From: Isoetes taiwanensis
Taxonomy: Eukaryota > Streptophyta > Lycopodiopsida > Isoetales > Isoetaceae
Length of the DNA stretch: 64,000 bases
NCBI GenBank assembly: GCA_021234155.1
Contig: JAJEKV010000005.1
Coordinates: 2,381,335 to 2,445,334 of the forward strand
Direction of reading: 5' to 3'
In this document: piece after piece, positions 25,136 through 37,387 of the stretch
How the letters are laid out: every line of letters begins with the position of its first letter
How positions within the stretch are numbered: position 1 is the stretch's first letter
The notes under the pieces: model-generated
Database searches by the model: none
What the model was told of the DNA's origin: nothing
The model's input: the letters and a program-made list of their open reading frames with translations, nothing else
Made by a program: the position numbers and the translations under genes

Positions 25136-26700
25136 CAAAGATTCTCTTCTGTTTCCTATAGATTCCAAGATTTTCTTGAGATCCCTTTAGACTCTCAAAG
25201 ATTCCAGGAAGATTCCCCTAGATTCTCTTAAAATACCATAGATTCTGTTAAGATTTCAAGATTGTAAGAAGATTCATCTGTGACAAATATGTGTGAAAAA
25301 ATACCCTGCAAAATACACAGCGTGAAAGATTCTCTTCGATTCTTAAAATTCTACAGAAATTCCCCTAGATTTTTAGAGACTATCCCAAGATTTCTCTACA
25401 TTTCTCAAGATTCTATGTATATTCTCCTATCTTCCCTTAGATTATAACAGAAAATTCTCAGATTCTCTGAATTTCATCCAAGATTCCCTGATTTTAATTA
25501 TTCCAAGGTTCCATTCTCTCAGATTCCATAGTTAAGATTCTATTAGATTCTCCTAAGGTGTCTAAGATGCCATCGAGATTTTTAGTTATAAATATTTTAT
25601 GAAAGATTCCACCGGATTCCATAGATCTTCTTATGATCCATAATCCCTAAGATTCTCTTGAGAGATTCACTCAAATTCCCAAAGACTATTCTGAATTCCT
25701 GGAGTTCCTCAAGAATCTATCTGATTCTTAGCTTCCCTTAGATCTTACTTGAGGCCCTAGATTCTCAAACATTCTCCCAAGAGTCCACCGTTTTGAGATT
25801 CGTTGATTCTCTGGACTCTTTACAAGATCTAATGAAATTAGATTCTCTTAAGAGATTCCTACACACCGTTTCTAAGTTTCTATTCAAGTTCCTTAAGATC
25901 TATAGATTCCTCTAGATTCCTTTTAATTTCATCGATTTAATGAATTCTAAGATTCTAAGTTTCTTGGGATAGATCGTAGCTCAACTATGAGTGTTGGTGC
26001 CAAAGCAACACTCACTGAAAGCCCTCGGCGAAAGAAATCCAAAAGTTGGGTCCCTCATCATTACCCTCTAATCTAATTACACGCGTAATAATAAAGGCTT
26101 CTAGAAAGGTAGTTAATAAAGGATGCTTCTAAGTCCATCAATAAATGCATTTGCCTCACTACCTTTTTTATTTATTCTATTCTATTATTAATAATTTTCC
26201 TCACCTCATTAAAAATACAATTGAATATAAAAACTTAATAGCTAGAATTTATACTACATCTTTTGATCCTATATTCAGATGCTTTACCAAATCACCTTGA
26301 GGAACCTTCCTTGCGCTTCCCCCACAAAATCAAGGGAGATGATTTTGCCTTCCCTTTGATCCAGCAGTTCCTGTAGGATGGGATGCATGCCCCACGCGCG
26401 CCCATGCTACACCCACACGTCACGAATATCGTGGGAAGTTGCCTAAAATTGAATGCCGGATGGAAGAACAGCAAGTGTCCCACCACATCAAAGTGTGTTA
26501 CATACAAAGATAGATTCTGGATCACAATCTCATTTCCTGTAAAAAGCACCATCTTGATTCAATTCGGGGCACCATATCCTCCATTGTATTCCAATCCTCA
26601 CACGCCTGGCTCTCAACCAGCCCTGCATTCTAATCTAACTCTGCCCGGCGGGCATGATTCATCAGGATGGATCCATAGCTTCATCAGCTTTCTCTTCTAG
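25136..26700 (+). repeat. GATTC element, copy A (diverged)
   Basis: At 25136-25975 lies an array of roughly 10- to 11-base units (AGATTC followed by TC, CC or CT and two to four A/T bases). After it comes the shared single-copy tail of the family: GTGCCAAAGCA...CTCACT at about 26000, a TATTAATA-type AT tract near 26190, GGAACCTTCCTTGC near 26300 and GGATGCATGCCCC near 26380. It is the most diverged copy. The end carried by the others (TTTATGATATACC) is not found here. No protein is encoded. Confidence 0.7.
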
Positions 26701-27170
26701 CCTTATCACCCACTTATGATGAGAGCTGTTCATACCACCCTAATTGCTCTGAGGCCCATCAACTCTCTCTCTTCAAAAATCCCACAATAATTTACAAATC
26801 TAAAACTTCTAATCAAATTTTGCCAGCAACAAACACTCATAAATACTAAACCCGTGATCGTCGGCTAAAACCTGCGAATCACGAGCTCCGATGAACAATT
26901 TCTACACAAAATCGATCCACATATTTTGCAAAAATGAGAGTTTTACCATGACATGCCAATACCCCTTTTCAAATTTTCTGTGGTTTCAGATTTTTGATAC
27001 AATGAGGCCGCTTTCATACCCATTAGAAGTGATCTGGTGGAAGGAGAATTTGACTCTGAGGTCGCAGCATGTGATCGTTGAAAGAGGAGCAGTGGACCGT
27101 GCCCATTGACCACCGGTATGCTAGAGAATCATTGCCCCATATAATAAATGCGCCATGTTTAGATAATGTG
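26701..27170. other. Anonymous spacer
   Basis: Mixed sequence with no open frame longer than about 72 codons. I see no gene, RNA or repeat. Confidence 0.3.
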
Positions 27171-27560
27171 TATTTATGTCATGACATACTTGATGTGTAT
27201 AGTAAAAGCTAATATATTTGTTTGCGACGCTGCTCATGTCACTCTGATGATATGTACCCAAAGACATATGACATGTAATGTGAGCTTATAATTTCATATA
27301 ACAAGATATAGTGTCATGACATATCGTATATATTTGTAATATATTATGTCATCTGGGTGATATGTACTCCATGCTTCTGTACATGTGTGTGGGCTTATTT
27401 ATTTCTAATATATGAATATATCGTGTCATGACATATGTCAATGTCATATTATGATATAATATGAATAACAAAATATATGTCATATGTACATGTTGTCATG
27501 AAACATATCTCATGCCATATTATAATATATGTTAAAGATTATATGACATATGTGATATAT
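27171..27560. repeat. AT-rich tandem repeat with TGTCATGACA palindromes
   Basis: The perfect palindrome TGTCATGACA stands at 27177-27186, 27312-27321 and 27424-27433, with a one-base variant at 27494-27503. The DNA between is full of ATATG, CATAT and TGATATGTAC words that also recur with a period near 110-135 bases. No coding frame crosses the region. Confidence 0.7.
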
Positions 27561-27899
27561 AATATAATCTTACCACATATTTCATATTATAAATGACTAT
27601 AATAAGCGTAATAGTTAGACACTATTATCTTGCTGTTTTATTTATTATATTTTTTATCCCAATAAATAAAAATAATTAAGTGAGTGATGGTAAACTCATT
27701 ATGATAAACTGTCTGGGAAATCCAGTGGGCCTTGGCCTCCTAAAGCTTGAGTTGGTGTGGACAAATTTTTTGGTTACCACGGACTTAGACCCACACATTG
27801 CATGGCCCCCCACCACCCACCACAGGAGTAGACATTGGTTTTAAAAAAAAATGGAAGTTCATATGGGTTAGGAGGCCAAAATAAATTGAGGGAATATGG

Positions 27900-30660
27900 C
27901 CCTGGGATGTCTAGAATGTTCCTTCCAGGAATGTCTAGAATCTTCTAAGAATGTCTAGAGTCCTTCTGGAGACACTTCTAGTCATCTAAAAATAGAAAGT
28001 TTTTGACTTTCAAATATAAAATAGAATGTTTGGATCTCACGGATATTTGCCTGAGTCTAATGAAAGTTCTAAAGTTTACCAACTCATAATAGAATGTTCT
28101 GATGTATGGGCAAGCACCTCAATCTAAAATAGCAGAAGATTTTGGAAACTTTACAAACTTGGCAATGTAATATTCTAGAATGTTCGGAATTGCTCATTTG
28201 TTAGTACCTCGGTCTTTAAAATAGAAAGATTTTGAAACTGCAAATGTTTCAATTTAGAATGTTGCTTGATTATTCCGAGATGCTCTGGGTAAACACCTCG
28301 GTCTAAAATAGTAAAGTTTTTGAAGCGATAAGCAGTATGATAATAAAATGTTCTAGAATGTTTAGGATCCTCATGGAGGTGGCACCTCCCTCCAAAATAA
28401 CTCCTTGGGTAACTTCCTAAGTCACGAAATATTAAGTTTTCAAATCTGTGGAATATTCTAGAATGTTTAGGATGCTCATTGGTGATTCTGGGTCCTAAAA
28501 TAGCAGTTTTAGAAGCCTTTGACACTCAAAATAGAGATATTTGCTTGGTCTCAAATAGCTTTTGAAACTTGCAAACCTCAAAATACAATATTCTAGAATG
28601 TTCGGATGCTCCTAGAGCCAGCCAGCCTCTCAGTGGTGGTTTGGAGTGTTGTTTGATTATTCATATATAATTGTGCATGGTTTAAAGAAAAGATTATATT
28701 CGTATGCCAAAATAGTATTATCTTGATGTCGATCGTCAGTTAACAGGTTTTCTCTGGGGCCTTGGCAGTACCCTTCTACGTAAATAGGAAAGTCGTTAAT
28801 GCCAATTTAGGCATTCTTGGTGGTATTTGCAGCCATGGGATTCGCCAGCGGGGTTGGAGAGCAACGGCGTCTTCAAATAATCAGTCACGTGATATAAATA
28901 TGGGGTGTCTGGGAGGTTGGGAAAGGCGAGAAGACGCGATTTGATCAGAGCATCCTTCATGCACCATATAGACAAAAAGCATGTTGATTTCCTACTGCCA
29001 TAGCCAAAAGCAGAAATATGATTTCGTTTTGTCTTGTAAGCCCTCTTTAGCCTTCTTGTGTATGTTTAACTGTGGGTGTTTATCTGGTTTGGCGGTGGTG
29101 GTGTTTGATTTTGAGGTTTAGGGCTTGCCTTTTGGGCGGGGTTTCAAATCCCATGCTTCCTCTATCTGCCCGGCACATGCTAAAATTTCAGCCCAGAGTG
29201 CTTTGTGCTGTGTTGTTTGTTTCTTTCTTCTTGTTGGCGAGAATGGTGGATGCATAAAGGCCCATTCTTGGCGGCATCTGGTCTCTTTATGTATGTCTGG
29301 GTTGATGCTGATTCGTGAGAGGCCAGGGATTTAAAGCGCATGCATTTGGAGCTTACTTCATAGCGGATGTAGTCGTTTGCTGTTGCAAAGCAGTTTGGGT
29401 TATTTGTTGCCATGTATATGCCTTGATTGACTTCAATGGACATCCTCATCACCTTGGGGTGGAAATGGGGTTTGGCCCATCTTGACTTAGATTGGAGGCT
29501 GCAGGTTTGAGAATCTGAGGGAATATGCCACTTTTTGATGGTCGAGGATTAGCGATTATGAGTAAAATAGCCATTAGTAGGTGTGATGGGTATGATAAGT
29601 AGATGCTGATGGGTATGATGATTGTGAAGCTTTGCACTGGGTGATGGGTGTAATTACATGTGCCAGGCTTTTACATGGGCTTTACATGTGAGCTTTACAT
29701 GATGGGTGAGTTACATGAAATTAGTATAGAGGCGTGGGAGTGTGGCCCCACTTGGGTGTGGTGTGGTATGGACCTATAAGCAGATGTCATTGCCTAATAG
29801 AATAGAGGTTGAAGCGGTATATATGAATAGGAAGTGAAAATGCTCACAGACATCCTCATAGATGATACTTTCGATTGCTTGGTATTTCTCCTCACTTGAG
29901 CGATGATACTTTGAGAAAATTTTTGAGACTTTGCAAACACTCAAAAATAGAATGTTCTAGAATGTTTTTAGATGCTCATCATGGCTTTTATATATAGAAC
30001 AGTAGTCTTAGCCTCCTTCATGGGTGTGGATTCGGTATAGGAGTCCTCATGGCATATATATGTGTGAATATACTGCCATGATAATAAGTCTAAGTAACAT
30101 CCTCATAGGTGGTACTTTTAGTAGGGCATCTAATATCTGATGGCGGTGTGGTAAAAACTCCTCATGCATGGGTGTCAAGAAATAGATATGGTGAGAATTC
30201 TCATGGGTGCCATGAATATCGTATGGGTCCTCATGTGGATTGTGTGAGTATGCTCCTGTGCTGATACTTTGGACATATAGAGGTTGCCAATTGGAATTAG
30301 TAGGACTGGTAGGGGTGTAAGAAGTAGGCGTCATGGATAATACTTTACAATTAAAGTAATAGGTGTGGGTAACTCCTCCTTGCATGAATTACCAAGTAAT
30401 AAGCGTTGTAAAAAGTCCTCATGGGTGTAAGATCTATGTGGTGTGGTCTATCATAGTTGTATATATGGTATCTTTTGCTCATGGGTGATTATTGTGGATG
30501 CTTATTAACATGGAGAAAATTTCTTGAATATATAGAGGTTTGCTTTTGGGAATTCATAGTAGACGTAGTAAGCTCCTATAGTGGGGTATTTTAAAAGCAA
30601 TAATAGGTGGAGTAAGCTTAATGGATGATACTTTGAAATTGGTAGTAAATGCCAACCAAG
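27900..30660. repeat. Degenerate tandem array with heat-shock-element motifs
   Basis: Loosely repeated units of about 70-110 bases. At 27900-28620 the unit reads roughly AAAATAG-AAGTTTT-GAAACTT-CAAA-CTCAAAATA, then TTCTAGAATGTTC, then GGATGCTCAT. The same unit reappears at 29906-29985. The right half, 29770-30660, is dominated by a related phrase (GATACTTTG, ATATAGAGGTT, GGAATT, CTCATGGGTG). Near 29640-29715 a TTTACATG word is repeated four times. Open frames are short, and the one of 116 codons on the minus strand at 28175-28525 is a by-product of the repeat. Confidence 0.65.
28173..28185. promoter_or_regulatory. Heat-shock-element motif in the tandem array (one of several)
   Basis: TTCTAGAATGTTC is three alternating, correctly spaced TTC/GAA blocks, the known consensus for heat shock factor trimers. 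The same 13 bases occur at 28591-28603. Three-block forms also occur at 28451-28463 (GAATATTCTAGAA) and 29950-29962 (GAATGTTCTAGAA), and a form with one changed base at 28351-28363. No gene follows, so binding is possible but a promoter role is not shown. Confidence 0.45.
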
Positions 30661-30794
30661 TTGCTCAATATGGACTATATGGGTTGGTCCAAGCGGGGCG
30701 GGTAGGGGCAGAACCAAGGTGTCAAGGATGTCCAGGGGCCCGGGCGGAAATTAAAATAGAGTCACATAGGTGGGTCCAAACCGGTAGGCCCGGG

Positions 30795-30815
30795 AGGAGT
30801 ATAAAAGGGCGCGGG
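30795..30815 (+). promoter_or_regulatory. TATA-box-like site in a GC-rich patch
   Basis: AGTATAAAAGGGCGCGGGCC is a good TATA box with a GC-rich flank, behind a G-rich stretch (30680-30790). No convincing ORF follows. It may be the promoter of a small retroelement or LTR; this is an inference. Confidence 0.25.
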
Positions 30816-31169
30816 CCTTTTTCTAATAGGTTATATATACTCTCAGTATATCATAAACTTTTCTATATAATCAGGCTTCTGGCAGGGCACATAAGGCTTA
30901 GACATTTGCTCCCAGGCTCTTCTTTGAGCCTCAACATAAGAACATTTCTTCCACCAATATGTAGGCATCCAGTGGCACATATAGACTAGGATCTGCAGTG
31001 CCCAAGAAAGGGTTCACGACGCTGCATTTCATGCAGCCAAGGCCGCCTCGTTACCTATTACGAGGACCCACCTCATTTTGTAATGCGCACCATCATGCCA
31101 ACATTTTGAACCCCACCGAAACCTGCCTGATATAAAGAAGCCTAGCATCATTTGTGATGGTTCTAAGGG

Positions 31170-32602
31170 AGTCAGTGGAATATTGCAAAATCATTCAATG
31201 GGGTCTCATAGCATTCCCTGAATTCTTTGGTTCTATGAGAGATTCCCTAGTTTCTCAAAATTTTTTATGAAGATTCCTTAAGATCTCCTATGTTTCACAA
31301 GATTCTTTTTGAGATTTCTAGTTTCAAGATTATGCCAAGATTCCTCCAAATTCTATATAGATTCTCCTAGATTCTCAAGATTTTATGAAGATTCCTCTAC
31401 AATTTCTATGTTCCCTAGATTGGAGAGTTAACTTGATATTCTCATAGATTCCCCAAGATTTCCCAAGATTCTCCAAGATTCCCAAAGATTCCCTCTAGAT
31501 TCCCCAAGATTTTATGTAGTTCTATTGGTCTCAAGATTTGATGAAGATTCTCCTAGATTCCTTTAGATTATAGAAAAATTCTCCATGATTCTATCATGAT
31601 TTCACTAGATTCTCAAGCTTTTAAAAAGTTCTCTTAGATTCCCAAAGATTCTCTCTTAAGATTTCCTCACGAGGTTCTCTAAGAGATCTATGAAGATTCC
31701 ATAGACTTTACACCAGTTCCATCAAGATTCCTCTAGATTCTTAAGATTCTATAAGAAGATTTGCTTTGGATTCCCTTAATTTCAAAGATTCTCTCTATTG
31801 ATTCCTATAGATTCCTTGATTTTCCAAAGATTCTCTTGAGATTCCTTTGATTCCCAAAGGTTCTCTTAAGATTCCCATAGATTCTATAAAGATTCCTCTA
31901 GATTCTCCACGTATTTATGAAGATTTTCTTTAGATTCCCTGGATTCCCTATGAGTTCCTTTAGATACCCTAAGATTCTCTTGAAATTCCTCTGAGATTCT
32001 TTTTACAAGATCTACATTGAGATTCTCTAGATTCCACACCTATAAATTACCATGAATTGCATAAAATTCTAAGATTCAAAAGTTCACTTGGTGTTGGTCT
32101 TATTTTGGCTGTAATGACGAAATAGATGCTGCAGCACACTCATTGGAAAGCTCTCGACGAGGGGAGGTCAATGGCGTCAAGTCCACCCTTTATCAGAGCC
32201 CCTCCTCGCCAAGCTATGCTGGGCGGTGCAAACAAAAGGGAAGCTTCCGAGAAGGTAATCATAAATGTTTTTGCGACTCATTACCTTTTTGTTATTAATG
32301 AGGTGCCACCTCACCTCCTTTAAATAAAAAATCAATTTAATATTAAAGAAGTTAATGGCTAGGTTTATGCTCACTTTTGATCAGCGACTAAGATCTGCTA
32401 CACCAAATCTACACTTTAAGGGATCTTCCTTGCACCTTCCTTACACAAAAAATCAAGGGCTAGGATTTCCTCCCTTTCATCCTTGGTCGGAGATGGCCCC
32501 CATGCATGACCATACATGTGCCTCCATGCATGCCCATAGCAGAATGGATGTGAAATCTTTTATACCACCTCAACGGCCCAACTTTAAATGGGTGGCATCA
32601 GG
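31170..32602 (+). repeat. GATTC element, copy B
   Basis: The head is TTGCAAAATCATTCAAT at about 31180, followed by the ~10-bp GATTC unit array at 31210-32090. The tail has CATTGGAAAGCTCTCGA (32140), CTCATTACCTTTTTGTTATTAATGAG (around 32280) and GGGATCTTCCTTGCACCTTCC (32420). The tail stops about 50 bases short of the end found in copies D and E, where inverted copy C begins. Confidence 0.75.
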
Positions 32603-34165
32603 AAAGGTATATCATAAACTTTTTCTATATAATGTGTTTGATTCTTACATGCGGACCAAAAGTCGGATTCATGAGTCGGGTGAGGTGGCAACCTCCGGCA
32701 TCCCTTATGGGCGGCGCCTCAGGGTCTTGCTCAGAACATCAGATCAAAGGGGCGTCAGCCGCGCTATTTCGGTCAAATACTGAGGGATCGCTTCGTGACT
32801 TTGATGTGTGATTAACCAGATAGATCAAAAGGTGAACGCCGTCTGGTGACTTTCAATATTAAATCGACCACAAGGGTGGGGTGTCACCATTAATAAAAAA
32901 AATATTGTGTGGTGTATGGCCGGACTTTATGAAACTCATACATTTAATAACTGCGTGGCTTGCCGATGGGGTCGAGATGAGGCCATCGATAGCAGGTTCA
33001 GTGGTTCTGGTCTGGGGTCTCAGAGATCTTTGGGAATCTATGGAATCGAGATCTTTGGGAATCTATGGGGTCATTTGAGGTCTATGGGAATCTCAGAAGA
33101 ATCTTTGGGCATCAATGGGAATCTTTCTAAAAATCCTTAATTATCTAGGAGGGTAATCTCGATGGGTGCGAAGAATCTTGAATAATCTATGGAATGTGGG
33201 AATCTTTATGAAATCTTAAAGGAACTCAGGGAAGACAAGGGGATCTAGAAGAATCTTTATAAAATAGATAGGAATCTAGAAGATCTACACTTCAGAATCT
33301 TGGGAATCTTGAGAATGTGAGGAAATGAAGAATCATTCATAAAAGTCTTTACAGAATCTTAACAGAAGGAATCTTGATAGAATCTTGGGGAATCTGAAGT
33401 CTTCCTTGGGAATCTAGAGATCTATAGCGATCACGAAAAGTCTTTGAGGTGGGGAATCCAAAGGATCTCCATAGAATCTTGCATGAATCTGGGGAATCTT
33501 GATGAAATCATGTAAAGTCTAAGGGATCTTCCTGCTGGGAGATCTCGGGGAATCTTAAAGAGGGCCCCAGAGTCTAATGGATCTTTCTAAAAGCTTTGAG
33601 AATCAAGTGAAATATGTGGAATCTGGGAGAAATCTTCAAATAATCTAAAAGCAATCTAGAATCTTTGCCTTTTAGATACTTGGAGAATTTGGGACTGCAT
33701 AGAATCTTGGGGGATCTAGAGGTCTTAGGATAATCTTTTAGAATCTAGGTGGGAATATCAAGAGAGAATCTTTGGGAATCTAAGTGATTTAAGGAATGTT
33801 CATAAAATGTTCAAGAATCTTGATAGAATCTTGGGGAATCTAGAGGAAATCTTCATAGAATCTAGGGAAATCTTTATAGAATCTGAGGGAAATCTATAGG
33901 ATCTTGAAGGAGATCTAGGGGAATCTTTGTAGAATCTTAATAAATCTAAGAGAATCTTAGAGAATCTATGAGAATATTAAGAGAATTTCTCAGAATCTAG
34001 AATATATAAGGAAATTTGGAGGAATCTTCATACAATCTTGAAAGAATGCAGGAGAATCTACATAGAATCTTGATGGAGTCATAAACAACCTAGTGAAATC
34101 TTTATAAAATCTTTATTGAATAACTACTTGCATTGGCTTGGTCAGAATTTGTGGGTCCTCATAGT
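32603..34165 (-). repeat. GATTC element, copy C (inverted)
   Basis: This is the same element on the minus strand. It opens at 32605 with AAAGGTATATCATAAACTTT, the reverse complement of the tail end of copies D and E. It continues with GTTTGATTCTTACATGC and GTGAGGTGGCA in the order expected of a reversed tail, then shows the array as GAATCTTTGGGAATCT-type units at 33020-34125, and ends with the reversed head CATTGGCTTGG...TCATAGTAGAACC near 34130-34180. Part of the tail is missing or unrecognisable at 32720-33000. Confidence 0.65.
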
Positions 34166-34184
34166 AGAACCGCACATGGTCCTC

Positions 34185-35695
34185 ATAGTAGAACCACTTG
34201 TATGCCATACAGTGGTTCTCTATGTTCCTGTCGGCAAAACCAATGCAAAATCATTCAATAAGAAGATTCTATAAACTTTATTCCCCAAGATTCTTTATGA
34301 TTCTATGAAGATTCCTAATCTCAAAAGATTTTATGAAGATTCCTTGAATTTATATTCTAAAGATTCTTTTTGAATTATCTAGATTCTCAAAATTATACCA
34401 ATTCCTCAAGATTCTATGTAGATTCTCTCCTAGATTCTCAAGAATTTTTTACATAAATTCCTCTAAATTTCCTTATATTTCCCTAGATTGGGAGAATTCT
34501 CTTAGTGATATTCTCATATAGATTCCCCAAGATTTCCCAAGATTCTCCAAGATTCCCCAAGATTCCTCTAGATTCCCAGATTTTTTATACGAGTTCTATT
34601 GAATTCTCCAAGATTTGATGAAGATTCTCCCTAGATTCCTTTAGGTTATAGGAAAATTCTCCATGATTCTATCATAGTTCACTAGATTCTGCTGAAAGCT
34701 TTTAGAAAGATTCCCTTAGATTCCCAAAAATTCTCTTAAGTTCCTCGATTCTTTAAGATCCTGAAGATTCCCTTAGACTTTCCATGATTCCATCAAAGTT
34801 TCCTCTAGATTCTTAAAGATTCTGTAAGAGATTCTGGATTCCACATAATTTCTCAAAGATTTCTCGTGATTCCTACTTAGATTCCCTTCAATTTTCGAGA
34901 TTCTCTTGAGATTCCCTTTGATTCCCAAGATTCTCTTAAGATTCCCATAGATTCCTATAAAAGTTCCTCTAGATTCTCCAAGATTGCATCCAGATTCCTC
35001 TAGATTCTCCACGTGTTTATAGAAGTTCCTTTAGATTCCCTCTGATTCCTATGAGTTCCTCCCTTTAGATTCCCTAAGATTCTCTCTTGGAATTCACTAG
35101 ATTCTCTGAATCTCTGATGATTTGATTCCTATGAATTAAAGTAAAATTCTAAAGATTCAAAAAAGATTCTTAGTGTTAGATCACACCCAGGCGCAATTTC
35201 CGACGAAATAGTGCCAAAGCACCCTCATTGAAAGCTCTCGATGAGAGAATCCAATGGCATGGGTCACCTTTGCTCCAGAGCCCTCTACCACCTCATTACC
35301 TTTTTATTAATGAGGGTGCCACCCCTCCACCTCCTTTAAATAAAAAAAAAAAACAATTTAATATTAAAAACTTATTATTGGCTAGGATTTACCTTCTCCT
35401 TTTTTATCCAACTGACTAAGATGCTGCTACAACAAATCTACTTTAAGGGATCTTCCTTGCACCTTCCTTACAAAATCACAGGGCTAGGATTTCTACTCCC
35501 CTTTTCGATCAACGGTCCGGAGATGTGGTGCATGCCCCCATGCACTTCAGAATACATGCATACTCCATTTTTGTGCCGCAAAGATGGATAATGACCTGAT
35601 GCTGCCACCTCAAGCCCCACTTTAAATGCTAGATGACATCCGGGCATGCCAGAATAAACATTATATATACCAAAGTTTATGATATACCTTTATAT
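34185..35695 (+). repeat. GATTC element, copy D
   Basis: The head begins near 34185-34250 (AGAACCACTTG, then AAAACCAATGCAAAATCATT). The ~10-bp unit array occupies 34260-35170 and the tail 35170-35695, ending with ACCAAAGTTTATGATATACC and TATATAT. It is arranged head to head with copy C, with about 30-60 bases shared or duplicated at the junction. Confidence 0.75.
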
Positions 35696-37200
35696 ATCTG
35701 AAAATTTGCTCCTTGGTATTGGTGGCAAAACATCCTCTTTACGAGCTTATTTCCATTTCTAAACCCAACTATTATGGAGGGCATTTGAAGGTGAAATTTC
35801 TCAATTCAAAATGTTGTAAAAAATGATGTAATTGAAAAAATCTGAATGTTTGTTCCATGACTTCATAAAAAAACAACATTATTATTTGCACTACGTCACC
35901 AAACTGCATTGCTCGAAGGTGCTTTGTAAGTGTCATTCTGAATGCTTGACCGGCACGAATATTCCTTTTTAAAGTGTTTCAAATTGCAAATTATCATTCT
36001 GGATGCTTGACCGCCACGGATGTTTCTCTTGTTTTTATTTTTATGGAAATTTGTATACATCCATTGCTCGCAACTTCCTATCTATTGAAGTCCAACAAAT
36101 AACATACTTTTATGAAGATGGCTGATTCAAAATAAATGGGGCAAGGGCATACCAAATAATTAAGATGATACATAATCTATGAGCATATTGCTCTAAATCC
36201 TAAAACCTTGGATTTTATGTTTTGTGCAATCATGCAGACTTAAAAAGTTAACATCATGCTTCTAGTTGGACTCTTTCGAAAATTCTTGGCAGATTGGTGA
36301 GCTTTTACTCTACATGATGCCTTTTACCACATCAAGTGAACAATTATGCTTGAAATTAGCATCTTGTTAGAAATCAGCATTTTGTAAGCAACATCCAGTT
36401 AAAATAAATGTGGTTGATGCTTGATAGCAAGACAATACACACACATTACATTCTACTCCACATCTTTCCAAAATATTGTTTATTCTCGTATTTACACATT
36501 TAAATCGAACCTTTCTTTGTGTCATCTAGAAAGTCACTTTCTAAAAAGTCCTACAAAGAGTTGCATTGGTTGAAAAACAAAAAAGAGTCAGAAGATGGTT
36601 ACAAACTCTGTGCATCATCAATGCATCTTTGAGGGCAATCATAACAGCAATCGATCGAGCCAAAGTTACTGAGAGAGAAAGAATCAGTTCTTTTAGCTGT
36701 ATAACCCTATAATATTGGCAAGGATTTAGGCAACAGAGTAACAAAAACTGCCATTATGCCCAACCTCTTTAGATAGAGGTAGTACCCATTTATCCGACGC
36801 TCTACTTGATCTGACTAACCAAAACCAACGCAAAGCATAACAAAATAGTCGCAAACCAAAAGAGCTTACCCAAATCCGTTTAGACTCGGCTGCGGTTTCT
36901 ATTAGACTCAGCTGCAATTTCTATTATGGTGACTATGACACCAAGAAAAGCAAGAGCACTACAAATCAGCTTCCTGAATATTTAGCAATCTTAATTTCTA
37001 GAAACCGCCATGACGAAATAATAAGCAGTGATTCCACATGAAAGCAAGTCTATGGCTTTTGAATATGAAAAGAGGCATACACATTAATTTAAAAGATGAT
37101 TACCCCATACGGTATGAGCAAAATATGAAAAATCACATGAGTCATATCCTGCACTAATTTCTGCTATTTCAAATCCTGCACTGATTTCTGCTATCTCAAA
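35696..37200. other. AT-rich spacer with small direct repeats
   Basis: No recognisable exon. TCATTCTG-ATGCTTGACCG occurs at 35933 and 35994 (61-bp step). A 24-bp unit (AGACTC-GCTGC--TTTCTATT) is doubled near 36885-36932. A 27-bp unit (TCCTGCACT-ATTTCTGCTAT) is doubled near 37147-37200. The stretch could be intronic to the coiled-coil gene fragment on its right. Confidence 0.4.
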
Positions 37201-37387
37201 GTATGTTCTGGATTAAGATGCATGGAATGTATCTTTTGAAATATATCCTACCCTTCTTGTGTAGCAAGGGTGGTGTCTTTTTCGGACAAAGAATATATTA
37301 TCTAAACCAAACTTACATTTTATTTTACCAACAGCTTGACAAAACAAAAATGCAGAGATCAGTAAAAACTTCATTCTAGCATTAAAC

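Noticed and set aside
25136-25975. Heat-shock elements in the GATTC array
   Set aside because: The units contain GATTC at ~10-bp steps but not the alternating TTC/GAA pattern at 5-bp steps.
26383-26700. 105-codon plus frame
   Set aside because: It lies in the repeat tail shared by GATTC elements, and the homologous sequence is not open in copies D and E.
32126-32783. Open frames of 65 and 142 codons in the tail of GATTC copy B
   Set aside because: The second runs across the junction between two inverted element copies and the same sequence is not open in the other copies.
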